DNA from: Psychrobacillus sp. OK032
GTDB taxonomy: Bacteria > Bacillota > Bacilli > Bacillales_A > Planococcaceae
Length of the DNA stretch: 64,000 nucleotides
NCBI RefSeq assembly: GCF_900111345.1
Contig: NZ_FOGY01000001.1
Location: 62,001 to 126,000, forward strand
Direction: 5' to 3'
The translations under genes were made by a program, and so were the position numbers. The notes under the pieces are model-generated. The model was not told the origin of the DNA. It did not search any database and worked only from the letters and a program-made list of their open reading frames with translations. Below, one piece after another: positions 38,432 to 46,551 of the stretch; position 1 is the first letter of the stretch, and each line of letters opens with the position of its first letter.

Positions 38432-39031
38432 TTATTGCCCCGTCATAAGCTCGGTATATTTTGCGGCATCTTCTGGTGTCATTTTTTCATAAATTTTCGC
38501 TACTGTATCGGGTTTTAAACTAGTTAGTATTCGTAGAGCTTCTGCATCACTCATTTTCGTAATGACGGGTGCGGCTGCTTTAGCAGACATTTTTTCAAAT
38601 GTAGAGACAATTTCGCTATACTCTTGTTTTGTACTTGTTTGTTCTCTTTGCAGTGTTTCTATTTCATCTAGTAGTCGCTTCTGTTCTACTAAAAGCGCTT
38701 CATTTGATTTCGCAGAGTTTTCGATCTCTACTTGTAATTGGCCTATTTCTGCTTCTTTTTGTTGGATTTCTGCTTGTAGTGAAACTACTCTTTGTTCTAG
38801 ATTATCCGTTTTTATGTCTTCTGTTACTGCTTCCATTTGTCCGACACCAGTTAACTCTTTTGCTTTTTCAAAAACATTCACATTCAATATTTGAGCAATA
38901 ATTAGTAGGAGAGCTAAAGCAAATAACAAAGGGATGATAAACCAATAAAAAAACATTTTCATTTTACTTATACCTTTTGCACTGTTTTTCTCTTGTGGAA
39001 TGCTTTTATTCGATTTGTTCTGCTTAGCCAT
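38432..39031 (-). CDS. ylxF: YlxF, MotE-like flagellar operon membrane protein
   Basis: A 199-residue protein with one membrane helix (FFYWFIIPLLFALALLLIIAQ-like, about 27-47), a long coiled coil (about 75-145, EIQQKEAEIGQLQVEIE) and a C-terminal MgtE-N/MotE-like helical domain (SDAEALRILTSLKPDTVAKI). Position between fliJ and fliK matches B. subtilis ylxF. Function is not established in Bacillus. ATG 39031 follows AGGTGAG by 7 bp. Confidence 0.9.
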   Translation of the reverse strand: MAKQNKSNKSIPQEKNSAKGISKMKMFFYWFIIPLLFALALLLIIAQILNVNVFEKAKELTGVGQMEAVTEDIKTDNLEQRVVSLQAEIQQKEAEIGQLQVEIENSAKSNEALLVEQKRLLDEIETLQREQTSTKQEYSEIVSTFEKMSAKAAAPVITKMSDAEALRILTSLKPDTVAKIYEKMTPEDAAKYTELMTGQ

Positions 39032-39039
39032 GCTTGTAC

Positions 39040-39489
39040 TCACCTAATCTCTTTGTTTTGAAACTTTATAGATGAAATTTCATCTAACTGTATTGTTTCT
39101 AGCCGCTTTTGTTCTTCGTTGAATTGTTCGAAGTCTTTTTCTTTCATCTTTTCAAACTTTCGTACTTCCAATGATTTTTCGACTAGCTTTTCTTCAAACC
39201 AGTTCATTTTGGAACGCGCTTGGATAACTTCTTTTTGAACAACATCAATTCTTTTTTGTAAACCTTCTATAAAATTAGAATAATGATGGATTTGATCAAT
39301 AGATAATCCTGCAGTTAACCGATTATTTTGTGCATCAACTGTGTCTTCTTGCTTTTTTAACAGCTCATATAATTCAGTCGCAACTTTTTCGAACATATGC
39401 ACCGATTCTTTATACGCAAGTTCCGTTTCTGACTTTTCCTGTTCCCGAACATTTAACACTTTTGCAAATTTATATTGATAGGCAACCAT
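39040..39489 (-). CDS. fliJ: Flagellar export chaperone FliJ
   Basis: A 149-residue antiparallel coiled-coil protein that couples the FliI ATPase to the FlhA gate, like the gamma stalk of F-ATPase. The YKFAKVLNVREQEKSETELA opening is typical. Almost the whole chain is charged helix. It begins 1 bp after the fliI stop; GGTGGTGG in the fliI end is the probable ribosome-binding site. Assignment rests on position and coiled-coil character. Confidence 0.94.
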   Translation of the reverse strand: MVAYQYKFAKVLNVREQEKSETELAYKESVHMFEKVATELYELLKKQEDTVDAQNNRLTAGLSIDQIHHYSNFIEGLQKRIDVVQKEVIQARSKMNWFEEKLVEKSLEVRKFEKMKEKDFEQFNEEQKRLETIQLDEISSIKFQNKEIR

Positions 39490-39490
39490 T

Positions 39491-40813
39491 TTACGAACCA
39501 CCACCCGCTAATTTCACTAATTCATCAACACTTGACGCAAGCGTAACTTTGTCCAAATAGCCTTGTTTTAAGAATGAAGTGATTAAAGGCTCATATTGTA
39601 TGGCTTCATCAATTTCTCTGGAAGTGCCTCGTTTATAGGCACCGATATTGATCAAATCCTCTGATTTGTTATACGTAAAATATAAATCTCGCAATCGTTC
39701 AGCAGCTTTTTTATGATCTTCATCTGAAATATGATTCATCAACCTACTTATACTTTTCAGTACATTAATGGCTGGATACTGACCTTTGTTAGCTAGGGAT
39801 CTATCAAGAACAATATGTCCATCTAAAATACCTCGGACAGTGTCTGCAATCGGTTCATTCATATCGTCACCGTCTACTAATACAGTATAAAACGCGGTAA
39901 TTGTCCCGTTTTCATTTGTACCAGTACGCTCCAATAGTTTCGGTAATATAGAGAAGACAGATGGCGTATATCCTCTTGTAGCAGGGGGCTCCCCAACTGC
40001 GAGTCCAATTTCTCGTTGTGCCATCGCAACACGAGTTACGGAATCCATCATTAGCATGACATTTAGCCCTTTATCTCGGAAATATTCGGCAATAGCTGTA
40101 GCAGTAAATGCGCCTTTTATACGCATTAAAGCCGGCTGATCCGATGTAGCTGCTACTACAATCGTTTTTGCTAAACCTTCTTTTCCTAAATCTCGCTCGA
40201 TGAATTCCCGTACTTCTCTTCCACGTTCTCCTATAAGCGCAATGACATTTAAGTCTGCATTTGTATTTCTCGCAATCATTCCTAGCAATGTACTTTTACC
40301 AACACCAGATCCAGCAAAAATACCAACCCTTTGTCCTTTTCCGATTGTTAGCATCCCATCAATCGCTTTTACTCCCACTTCAATTCGTTCATCAATCGGT
40401 GGGCGCGTAAGCGGATTTGGTGGATCTTGTTCTGTACCAACCGTCATTAAGCCTTTCGGGAGCATTGTCCCATCAATCGGATTGCCCATCGAATCGAGTA
40501 CTTTACCTATTAAATCCGGACCGACTTTTATCTCTAAAGGACTGTTCGTCCCTTCCACTAAACAACCTGTAGATATTTCTCGAATATTTGTGTAAGGCAT
40601 CAATATTACAATTTCTTCTTTAAATCCAACAACTTCCGCAAAGATAACGGAATGACCATTTTTAGAAGAGTTTATATGAATTTTACAAACATCGCCTATC
40701 GAGCTTTCAGGGCCTTGTGATTCAATCATTAATCCAACAACGCGATTCACACGACCATATTTTTTAAATGTAGGTACATTGGAAATTTGTTGAACTAAAT
40801 CGACCGCTTTCAT
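39491..40813 (-). CDS. fliI: Flagellum-specific ATPase FliI
   Basis: Export ATPase related to F1 beta, about 440 residues. Walker A GSGVGKSTLLGMIAR lies near 166-180, Walker B as VMLMMDSVTRVA near 245, and the family QREIGLAVGEPPATRGYTPS segment near 260-280. The ATG at 40813 has GGAG 8 bp upstream; a GTG three codons earlier overlaps the fliH stop and is possible. It works with FliH and FliJ, encoded on either side. Confidence 0.98.
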   Translation of the reverse strand: MKAVDLVQQISNVPTFKKYGRVNRVVGLMIESQGPESSIGDVCKIHINSSKNGHSVIFAEVVGFKEEIVILMPYTNIREISTGCLVEGTNSPLEIKVGPDLIGKVLDSMGNPIDGTMLPKGLMTVGTEQDPPNPLTRPPIDERIEVGVKAIDGMLTIGKGQRVGIFAGSGVGKSTLLGMIARNTNADLNVIALIGERGREVREFIERDLGKEGLAKTIVVAATSDQPALMRIKGAFTATAIAEYFRDKGLNVMLMMDSVTRVAMAQREIGLAVGEPPATRGYTPSVFSILPKLLERTGTNENGTITAFYTVLVDGDDMNEPIADTVRGILDGHIVLDRSLANKGQYPAINVLKSISRLMNHISDEDHKKAAERLRDLYFTYNKSEDLINIGAYKRGTSREIDEAIQYEPLITSFLKQGYLDKVTLASSVDELVKLAGGGS

Positions 40814-40818
40814 CACAT

Positions 40819-41598
40819 TCACTCCAAGCTCTCTAGCATGTCTACTAGTTTTTGTCTTAACTCCTGTAGTTGTTCATCGATACTGACAACAATTCTTCCA
40901 TGATTTGTTTCGATAAAACAATCCGTAGCATTCATTTCTTCATCTACAAAAATCATAAAAGGTACATCTACTGGAAATAAAGAAGCAAGTTCTTCACGAT
41001 TACTTGATACTAAAGCAAAATAAGTTGGTGAAACATATAATTTAATTTCTTTCATTTCTCTCGCTTCTTTTAATCCTCTTTTCACGATGGATAAAAATAA
41101 TTCATCGTTTTCTTCTAGTTTGGTACCTATTATTCGTTCAGCAGTTCGTAGACCAAGTTCCAATATAACTTGTTCTTGCTGTTGTAAATATTTCGCTGCG
41201 TTTTCATGCGCTATTTGCATTGTTTCATTCGCAATTTGTATAGCATTTTGCATATCGGATAGTGCTTTTTCGCGTCCTTCCTCGACTCCTTGAGTAAAGG
41301 CTTCGTCATAAGCTTGTTGTTGAAACGCTAGTTTTTGTTCATCCCATGCTTTTCGTTCGTTTTCAATCGATTGATTGTTTTCTTCTATTTCATAAGCTAA
41401 TGCAGCTTTTTTTTGCGCAATCTCTTGCTCTATTTCTTGCATCATTTTTTCTCGTTCTTTTAAGATGATATCCAAAGAAAGAGGTTGCTCCGTGTCTATT
41501 TCTTCTTGTATATGAAGATTTTTTATTTGAATTGGTTTTAATTGTTCACTGTTTTCTCTTACTTGTACGTTTCGGAAAATCCTAGACAATAATGTCAT
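40819..41598 (-). CDS. fliH: Flagellar export ATPase regulator FliH
   Basis: Negative regulator and peripheral stalk of FliI, about 259 residues. A Glu/Gln/Lys-rich coiled coil (about 45-140) precedes the conserved C-terminal domain (LGLRTAERIIGTKLEENDEL, then CFIETNHGRIVVSID). The start is uncertain: the ATG at 41598 abuts GGAGGAG, while a TTG at 41589 has the better 9-bp spacing. It overlaps the end of fliG. Confidence 0.94.
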   Translation of the reverse strand: MTLLSRIFRNVQVRENSEQLKPIQIKNLHIQEEIDTEQPLSLDIILKEREKMMQEIEQEIAQKKAALAYEIEENNQSIENERKAWDEQKLAFQQQAYDEAFTQGVEEGREKALSDMQNAIQIANETMQIAHENAAKYLQQQEQVILELGLRTAERIIGTKLEENDELFLSIVKRGLKEAREMKEIKLYVSPTYFALVSSNREELASLFPVDVPFMIFVDEEMNATDCFIETNHGRIVVSIDEQLQELRQKLVDMLESLE

Positions 41599-42595
41599 CT
41601 CCTCCACCACGTGCAATGATGATTTCGCCCGCATCTTCTAATCTACGAATAACTGTAACAATACGAGACTGCGCTTCTTCCACATCACGTAAGCGAACAG
41701 GTCCCATGAATTCCATTTCTTCTTTAAAGGATTCTGCCATACGTGCAGACATATTCCGGAAGATAACATCTTTTACTTCCTCGCTCGATACTTTCATCGA
41801 AAGGAGTAGGTCTTCATTTTCACAATCCCGAATAACACGCTGAATCGAACGATTGTCCAATGTAACAATATCTTCGAATACAAACATTCGTTTTTTGATC
41901 TCTTCTGCAAGTTCTGGATCTTGAATTTCTAATGCGTCCAAAATTGTTTTTTCGGTTGTACGATCGACTCCGTTCAGTACTTCGACTACCGCATCGACTC
42001 CACCAGTTTCGGTATAATCTTGAGTAACCGTTGAAGAAAGTTTTCGTTCTAACACCGATTCAATTTCACTTATTACTTCAGGTGATGTGGAATCCATCGT
42101 AGCAATACGTTTTGCAATATCAGCCTGCATCTCTTGCGGCAATGAAGAGAGAATAACTCCCGCTTGCTGTGCCTCTAAATAAGATAAGATCAGTGCAATT
42201 GTTTGTGGATGCTCATTTTGAATGAAATTAAATAATTGCGTCGGCTCTGCTCTTCTTGCAAAGTCAAAAGGTCGCACTTGTAGTGATGATGTTAAACGAT
42301 TAATAATCGCTTGCGCATGTTCTGCACCAAGTGCTTTCTCCAGAACCGTTTTCGCATAGCCGATACCGCCTTGCGAGATATAATCTTGCGCAAGAGCGAT
42401 ATTGTGAAATTCTTCAATAATATCTTCTTTAATTTCTGGTTCCACTTTTTTTACACCAGAAATCTCCAAAGTTAAGCGCTCGATTTCTTCTTCATTTAAA
42501 TGCTTATAAATGGAAGCCGACACTTCAGGTCCGAGAGAAATCAATAAAAGCGCGGCTTTTTGTTTCCCACTAAGTTCTTTTTCTTTTTTATTCAT
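41582..42595 (-). CDS. fliG: Flagellar motor switch protein FliG
   Basis: Torque-generating C-ring protein, 337 residues. It has the N-terminal domain that binds FliF, the middle domain with the conserved EHPQT motif (NEHPQTIALIL near 128-138), and the C-terminal domain with the charged torque helix (TLDNRSIQRVIRDCENEDL near 245-263). A 188-bp gap holding a structured repeat separates it from fliF, whereas these genes are usually adjacent. Confidence 0.98.
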   Translation of the reverse strand: MNKKEKELSGKQKAALLLISLGPEVSASIYKHLNEEEIERLTLEISGVKKVEPEIKEDIIEEFHNIALAQDYISQGGIGYAKTVLEKALGAEHAQAIINRLTSSLQVRPFDFARRAEPTQLFNFIQNEHPQTIALILSYLEAQQAGVILSSLPQEMQADIAKRIATMDSTSPEVISEIESVLERKLSSTVTQDYTETGGVDAVVEVLNGVDRTTEKTILDALEIQDPELAEEIKKRMFVFEDIVTLDNRSIQRVIRDCENEDLLLSMKVSSEEVKDVIFRNMSARMAESFKEEMEFMGPVRLRDVEEAQSRIVTVIRRLEDAGEIIIARGGGDDIIV

Positions 42596-42612
42596 AGCAG
42601 TCTCCCCAATAA

Positions 42613-42758
42613 ATTACGCCTCAGCGTAATTGCATCCAGATTTTGAACCCGAGGCCCTCGTGATGCAGGTCAGTTAGCCGTTGCCCGCAAGGATGCGACA
42701 TATTTAGGCTAACATCCCCCTATAACTCCCTTCAAAATCTGTGATATCCGCCGGAGGC
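42613..42758 (-). repeat. Long structured intergenic repeat between fliF and fliG
   Basis: About 146 bp with nested inverted repeats: gcctc/gaggc (42618-42622 and 42754-42758), an 11-bp perfect cagattttgaa/ttcaaaatctg (42637-42647 and 42731-42741), gttagcc/ggctaac (42673-42679 and 42707-42713), and a local attacgc/gcgtaat hairpin (42613-42630). Both ends recur at 20964-20995 without the centre. No protein is encoded. It is inside the fla/che transcript. Confidence 0.8.
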
Positions 42759-42759
42759 T

Positions 42760-42787
42760 TTAACTTTATTCTGTAGAATAAAGTTAA
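42760..42787 (-). promoter_or_regulatory. Perfect 12-bp hairpin at the fliF stop codon
   Basis: Minus strand: TTAACTTTATTC, loop TACA, GAATAAAGTTAA. The fliF stop codon TAA is part of the 5' arm. There is no U-tract beyond it, so an mRNA-stabilising or processing role is likelier than termination. It abuts the structured repeat. Confidence 0.7.
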
Positions 42788-44373
42788 TCTTCGGCAATCC
42801 AAGTACGTAACAATTTCGCGAAATCTTCTGGCTTGTCTTTCGCCATTTTTTCTAGTTGTTTTCGTCTTAAGGTAGCTTCCGTTTCCTTTTCATCATTAAT
42901 GTCATCAATTTTTAATTCTTCTCTCTGCTCTTCTAGAATTACTTGTTCTTCCTCTTCTGTTCTTCTAGATCGAATAATGAAAATGATGAGTAGAATAATC
43001 GCTACTAGTAAAATAGCTCCTACTACGTAAACCCACCATGGAATTGTAGCAGTAGTTTCTGTAGTAGCTACTGATTTACCGTTAAACGGTTGAACGGACA
43101 CAACAATTTTTTCTTCTAGTTGAGCTTCCGTTAATTCTGCTACTTCGTCTTTATCTATAGAAGTTCGAATAATCGTTGCAAGAATTTGTTCGATATCACC
43201 TTGGACGCCAGTAGGCATTGATGCAATATCATCTGGATTAGGTGGCTCTACCATTACTTGAATACCAATGTCTCTAATCTTATAAGGGCTTTCGACAATT
43301 TCTTTTCGAATTCGATTTACTTCGCTATTGATCATATCTTCGGTTCTTTCATAATCACCATTAGCATTAGAACCTTCGACATAGTTCGTAAAGTTATCTG
43401 TAGCATCTTCTGCTTGTGGTGTACCTCCTGCAACAGGGTTGTTTCCTGTGAATGTCTCGGAAATACGTTGTGCACTAATCTCGATTCCAGCCATGTTTTC
43501 TTCATCTACAGGTAGTACTAGATTTTCTTCTCTATTTTCTTGTTGAAAATCGATATCCGTAGTAACCGAAACGACCACTTTGTCTTGCCCCATTAAAGTG
43601 CCTAACATCGTTTGTACTTGTCTTTGTAGGTCACGTTCAATGGTCTTTTTAATCGTCATTTGATCAGTTACACTTGTTCCACCTGCACCGCTAGTTGCCT
43701 GTGCCATATCAAAATACTCTAAATACTGATTTCGAATCGTAATATTTTCTGTCGATAAGTTAGGAATCGATTTAGAAACTAAGTTGTATAAAGACGTTAT
43801 TTGAGATTCCGTAAACTGATATCCTGGTTCAGTATTTAATATAATGGCAGCACTCGCAGCATCATTGCTTTGTGATAAAAACACGCTCTCTTCTGGTAAT
43901 GTAATCATGACTTGCGCGTCTTTTATTCCTTTTACACCTTTAATCAAATTAGCTAATTCGGTTTGCATAGAAGCTAATTTTAATACGTTAAATTCGTTGT
44001 CTGTCATACCAAAACCAGCATTTTGAGAAAAGAAACTATAGTCAATCATTCCTGATTGGGGAAATCCTTCTGCTGCCAGTTGTACCAATAATGCATCCAC
44101 TTGATCGGCGGGAACGGAGATCGATGTACCACCAGCGGCAATCTCATTCGGAACTCCTTGTGCATCTAATGTTTCTTTTATACGTCCTATTTCAGAAGGT
44201 GAAACGTCAGAGTAAAGAGGAACAAATTCAGTTCTCGTTAAAAAATAGGTAAGTACAGCGGCCAGTAAAATAACCGCTACGACACTGCCTATCATTGTCC
44301 CCTTTTGGGTCTTCGTTCGACTTCTCCAAAATAGGGTTATATCATTTGTCATTTTTCTTATACGTTCATTCAT
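42784..44373 (-). CDS. fliF: Flagellar MS-ring protein FliF
   Basis: Base-plate ring in the membrane, 529 residues. A first helix (TMIGSVVAVILLAAVLTYFL, about 25-44) is followed by the YscJ/FliF ring-building domains (about 45-310), an acidic surface loop, and a second helix (WWVYVVGAILLVAIILLIIFII, about 440-461). The cytoplasmic tail binds FliG (EKMAKDKPEDFAKLLRTWIAED). The start follows GGAGG by 6 bp. Confidence 0.98.
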   Translation of the reverse strand: MNERIRKMTNDITLFWRSRTKTQKGTMIGSVVAVILLAAVLTYFLTRTEFVPLYSDVSPSEIGRIKETLDAQGVPNEIAAGGTSISVPADQVDALLVQLAAEGFPQSGMIDYSFFSQNAGFGMTDNEFNVLKLASMQTELANLIKGVKGIKDAQVMITLPEESVFLSQSNDAASAAIILNTEPGYQFTESQITSLYNLVSKSIPNLSTENITIRNQYLEYFDMAQATSGAGGTSVTDQMTIKKTIERDLQRQVQTMLGTLMGQDKVVVSVTTDIDFQQENREENLVLPVDEENMAGIEISAQRISETFTGNNPVAGGTPQAEDATDNFTNYVEGSNANGDYERTEDMINSEVNRIRKEIVESPYKIRDIGIQVMVEPPNPDDIASMPTGVQGDIEQILATIIRTSIDKDEVAELTEAQLEEKIVVSVQPFNGKSVATTETTATIPWWVYVVGAILLVAIILLIIFIIRSRRTEEEEQVILEEQREELKIDDINDEKETEATLRRKQLEKMAKDKPEDFAKLLRTWIAED

Positions 44374-44429
44374 TTGTATCCTCCGGTTATGGTGAATATT
44401 TTGCTCGATATTTAGCGATAACCGAGAGT

Positions 44430-44735
44430 TTAGACTGGCATTCGCATGATTTCTTGATAAGCTTCAATCACTTTGTTTCGAATTTCTAAAGTTGCGTTCA
44501 ATGTAATACTTGCTTTTTGTGAAGCAATCATTACATCATGCAATTCTATACTTTCTCCACGAATTAACTTTTCTGTTGCAACATCGGAAGCTTTTTGATT
44601 TGCATTTACAGAATCAATTGCGCCTTTCAAAAAATCACCAAATTTTTCTTGTGCTTCTGCGGAACTTATCTTAGAAGTTGTAGAGACAGGATTTATTTGG
44701 GAAGGGTTGAATAATGAAATAGAATCAATTGCCAT
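44430..44735 (-). CDS. fliE: Flagellar hook-basal body protein FliE
   Basis: A 101-residue adaptor joining the MS ring to the rod. The C-terminal half has the family pattern KASDVATEKLIRGESIELHD followed by VMIASQKASITLNATLEIRNKVIEAYQEIM. It lies between flgC and fliF, 23 bp after flgC. The ribosome-binding site AGAAGG is 11 bp upstream. Confidence 0.97.
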   Translation of the reverse strand: MAIDSISLFNPSQINPVSTTSKISSAEAQEKFGDFLKGAIDSVNANQKASDVATEKLIRGESIELHDVMIASQKASITLNATLEIRNKVIEAYQEIMRMPV

Positions 44736-44758
44736 ATTAGTACAGACCTTCTTTCTTC

Positions 44759-45220
44759 TTATTTTCCAATTTCTAATGCTTTCGACAACATTGCTTTGTT
44801 TGCATTAAAAACAGTGACATTCGCTTCATAAGAGCGTGTGGCTGATATTAGGTCAACCATTTCTTTTAACGGGTCTACATTTGGCATTTCTACATACCCA
44901 TCAACATTGGCGTCTATATGTGTCGGGTCATACACTAATTTGAATGGGGTTTCTGTGTCTTCGTTGATTCTAGTTACTTTTACCCCATGTCCCAAGCTAT
45001 CTTTACTTGCTGTTCCCATCGCTACATTTAAGAAATTCGAAAATTTTCCTTCTTGGGGTTGTAGTATGACTGTTTTTCTTCTATATGCTTGCCACTCACC
45101 ATCGACAAGTTTCGCGCGAGTCGTGTCAACATTCGCCAAATTAGAAGAAATGACATCCATACGAAGACGTTGTGCTGTTAAAGCGGAAGCAGTCGTGTTC
45201 ATTCCGTGAAAAATCGACAT
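44759..45220 (-). CDS. flgC: Flagellar proximal rod protein FlgC
   Basis: Rod protein of 153 residues. The N-terminal MNTTASALTAQRLRMDVISS segment with ANVDTTRA, and the C-terminal EMVDLISATRSYEANVTVFN block are the rod/hook signatures. Its ATG shares one base with the flgB stop (TAATG), and AAAGGAGG is inside the flgB end. Length is normal. Confidence 0.97.
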   Translation of the reverse strand: MSIFHGMNTTASALTAQRLRMDVISSNLANVDTTRAKLVDGEWQAYRRKTVILQPQEGKFSNFLNVAMGTASKDSLGHGVKVTRINEDTETPFKLVYDPTHIDANVDGYVEMPNVDPLKEMVDLISATRSYEANVTVFNANKAMLSKALEIGK

Positions 45221-45615
45221 TATCTGCTTCCTCCTTTGATAACGGTTTGTAGCGTATTTAATTTCCCGCTCACACGGTCGACAAGTGCATTATAGTAAAG
45301 CTGATTAGTCGCAAGGTTTGCTTGTTCTTTGTCCATGTCGACTCCATTTCCATTATTACTGTATCGAAAACTTTTATAGTCGAATACTCCAGAAGCACTA
45401 GTTTGCATGCTAAAATTCATATGCTTCTGTTCAGTTCGATTAGCAGATATAGTATTTTTTTTTGCTTCTGATAAAAATTCGTTAAAACTAACACTTCTTG
45501 CTTTGTAATTCGGTGTGTCAACATTCGCTATATTTTGCGCAATTGTTTTTTGTTTCGCAGCAGAGAAACCTAATCCTTTTTCCAAATTTGAAATGGTCCC
45601 GCCAAATATACCCAA
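45220..45615 (-). CDS. flgB: Flagellar proximal rod protein FlgB
   Basis: First gene of the fla/che operon, 131 residues. It has the FlgB N terminus (LEKGLGFSAAKQKTIAQNIA, then NVDTPNYKA) and the C-terminal NLATNQLYYNALVDRVSGK block. The start is TTG at 45615, 6 bp after GAGGTG; no in-frame ATG lies nearby upstream. A rare start codon on the first gene could limit expression. Upstream lie a candidate promoter and CodY-like boxes. Confidence 0.96.
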   Translation of the reverse strand: MGIFGGTISNLEKGLGFSAAKQKTIAQNIANVDTPNYKARSVSFNEFLSEAKKNTISANRTEQKHMNFSMQTSASGVFDYKSFRYSNNGNGVDMDKEQANLATNQLYYNALVDRVSGKLNTLQTVIKGGSR

Positions 45616-45837
45616 CTAATTCACCTCATTTTACTCTTGTCTTTTTCTTTTTATAAGAATCTATGAAAATCATAATAATCTAATTGTAATGAAAACGTTA
45701 CATTGTGTCTATTCAATTTCATTTGAATTAATAGGTCTTTTTTCCTTTTTTTCGCCAACATTCGACTTTTTAATGTCTATTCTGTACAATTGTTAATTTT
45801 TGCATAGATTGCCTCCAAAAATCAATCAAAAACTATC

Positions 45838-45877
45838 AATTTTCACAAAAACTTAATGTTAGAAATTTCTGAAGTAT
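45838..45877. promoter_or_regulatory. Two CodY-box-like sequences upstream of flgB
   Basis: Against the CodY consensus AATTTTCWGAAAATT, positions 45838-45852 match 12 of 15 and 45863-45877 match 11 of 15. CodY represses the fla/che promoter in B. subtilis and its gene lies just upstream here. Such partial matches are common in AT-rich DNA, so this is a candidate only. A perfect 14-bp palindrome gacgcaaatgcgtc follows at 45878-45891. Confidence 0.4.
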
Positions 45878-45938
45878 GACGCAAATGCGTCTTTTTAACC
45901 ATCCAGTTGGTTCCCGTTATTTACCGTTCACTTCTTCT

Positions 45939-45968
45939 ATAATAAATGGCCTTTTTCATATTAAACAA
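45939..45968 (-). promoter_or_regulatory. Candidate SigA promoter for fla/che
   Basis: Minus strand: TTGTTT, 18-bp spacer, TATTAT. The -10 matches 5 of 6 and the -35 only 3 of 6. A start near 45932 would give a leader of about 316 nt containing the CodY-like boxes. No good SigD promoter (TAAA-N15-GCCGATAT) was found in the gap. Confidence 0.35.
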
Positions 45969-46045
45969 TTTACTATTAATACCCTTTATCTATATTTTTA
46001 AACATTTCTGAAACTTCACTTCATAAAATAGGAATAAAGCGTCAT

Positions 46046-46105
46046 AGGGAAGTTACCGCTGGGATTTCCGCTGCAGGGCGGACGCTTTTTAGCGGTATCT
46101 TATTT
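46046..46105. repeat. Dispersed hairpin repeat upstream of fla/che (copy 1)
   Basis: The words gggaagttaccgctgggatttccgc and gcagggcgga read in reverse as the same block found at 18020-18070, including the ggtaacttcc core. It is part of the 936-bp codY-flgB gap, in which no gene is visible. Confidence 0.65.
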
Positions 46106-46139
46106 AGTATTTCTTGAAAATAAAATCCAATAAATGGTT

Positions 46140-46244
46140 GAATGAGACATAACATGCTGTGAACGCGACAAACTAGCTTCCGAACACGACAAAACATATC
46201 TCGAAAGCGACAAACAGGCCGCCGAACACGACAAACAAGTCTAG
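46140..46244. repeat. Array of five 21-bp units between codY and flgB
   Basis: Units starting gaa(c/t)(g/a)cgacaaa begin at 46140 (degenerate), 46161, 46182, 46203 and 46224, exactly 21 bp apart. The core GAAC-R-CGACAAA is kept while the other half of each unit varies. Stops occur in the frames examined, so it is unlikely to be coding. Exact 21-bp spacing is two turns of B-DNA. Confidence 0.85.
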
Positions 46245-46329
46245 CGGAGATGCTATATTTCGGAAAAATTGTTTTTTACTAAGCCACTGCTAGTTGGACG
46301 TTGTTAAATATAATGCTCTATTCAATGTG

Positions 46330-46425
46330 ACTATAATTTAGCGGCAAGGTCCCGTGATTTTCGCAGCAGGCTTCCGCCTGAAGCGAAAACCCTGCGGTCT
46401 CCTCTTATGGCTCACTATTTCTAAA
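46330..46425. repeat. Dispersed hairpin repeat downstream of codY (copy 2)
   Basis: A nested inverted repeat: ttttcgc/gcgaaaa (46358-46364 and 46383-46389) encloses caggc/gcctg with loop ttcc. The following words cctgcggtctcctcttatggctc resemble the tails of other gap repeats. Nothing coding is seen between it and the codY terminator. Confidence 0.65.
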
Positions 46426-46501
46426 AAAAGAATGGCAATATTTAAGAATACTACTTTTAGAAATACAGGTGATTTCGCTAATTTACAAAACTTCGGCCCA
46501 A

Positions 46502-46534
46502 CAAAAAACCTCTCCTACAATTAAGTAGAAGAGG
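46502..46534 (-). terminator. Terminator after codY
   Basis: Minus strand: CCTCTTCTAC, 6-nt loop, GTAGGAGAGG with one mismatch (46509-46534), then six T residues. It lies 18 bp after the codY stop and isolates the xerC-hslVU-codY unit from fla/che. Confidence 0.85.
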
Positions 46535-46551
46535 CAAGTTTGTATTATTTA

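Noticed and set aside
45878-45896. Plus-strand terminator from palindrome plus TTTTT
   Set aside because: No plus-strand gene upstream to terminate; kept only as a possible operator.
46140-46244. CRISPR interpretation of the 21-bp array
   Set aside because: Units abut without unique spacers of CRISPR length, no cas genes, and units are degenerate.
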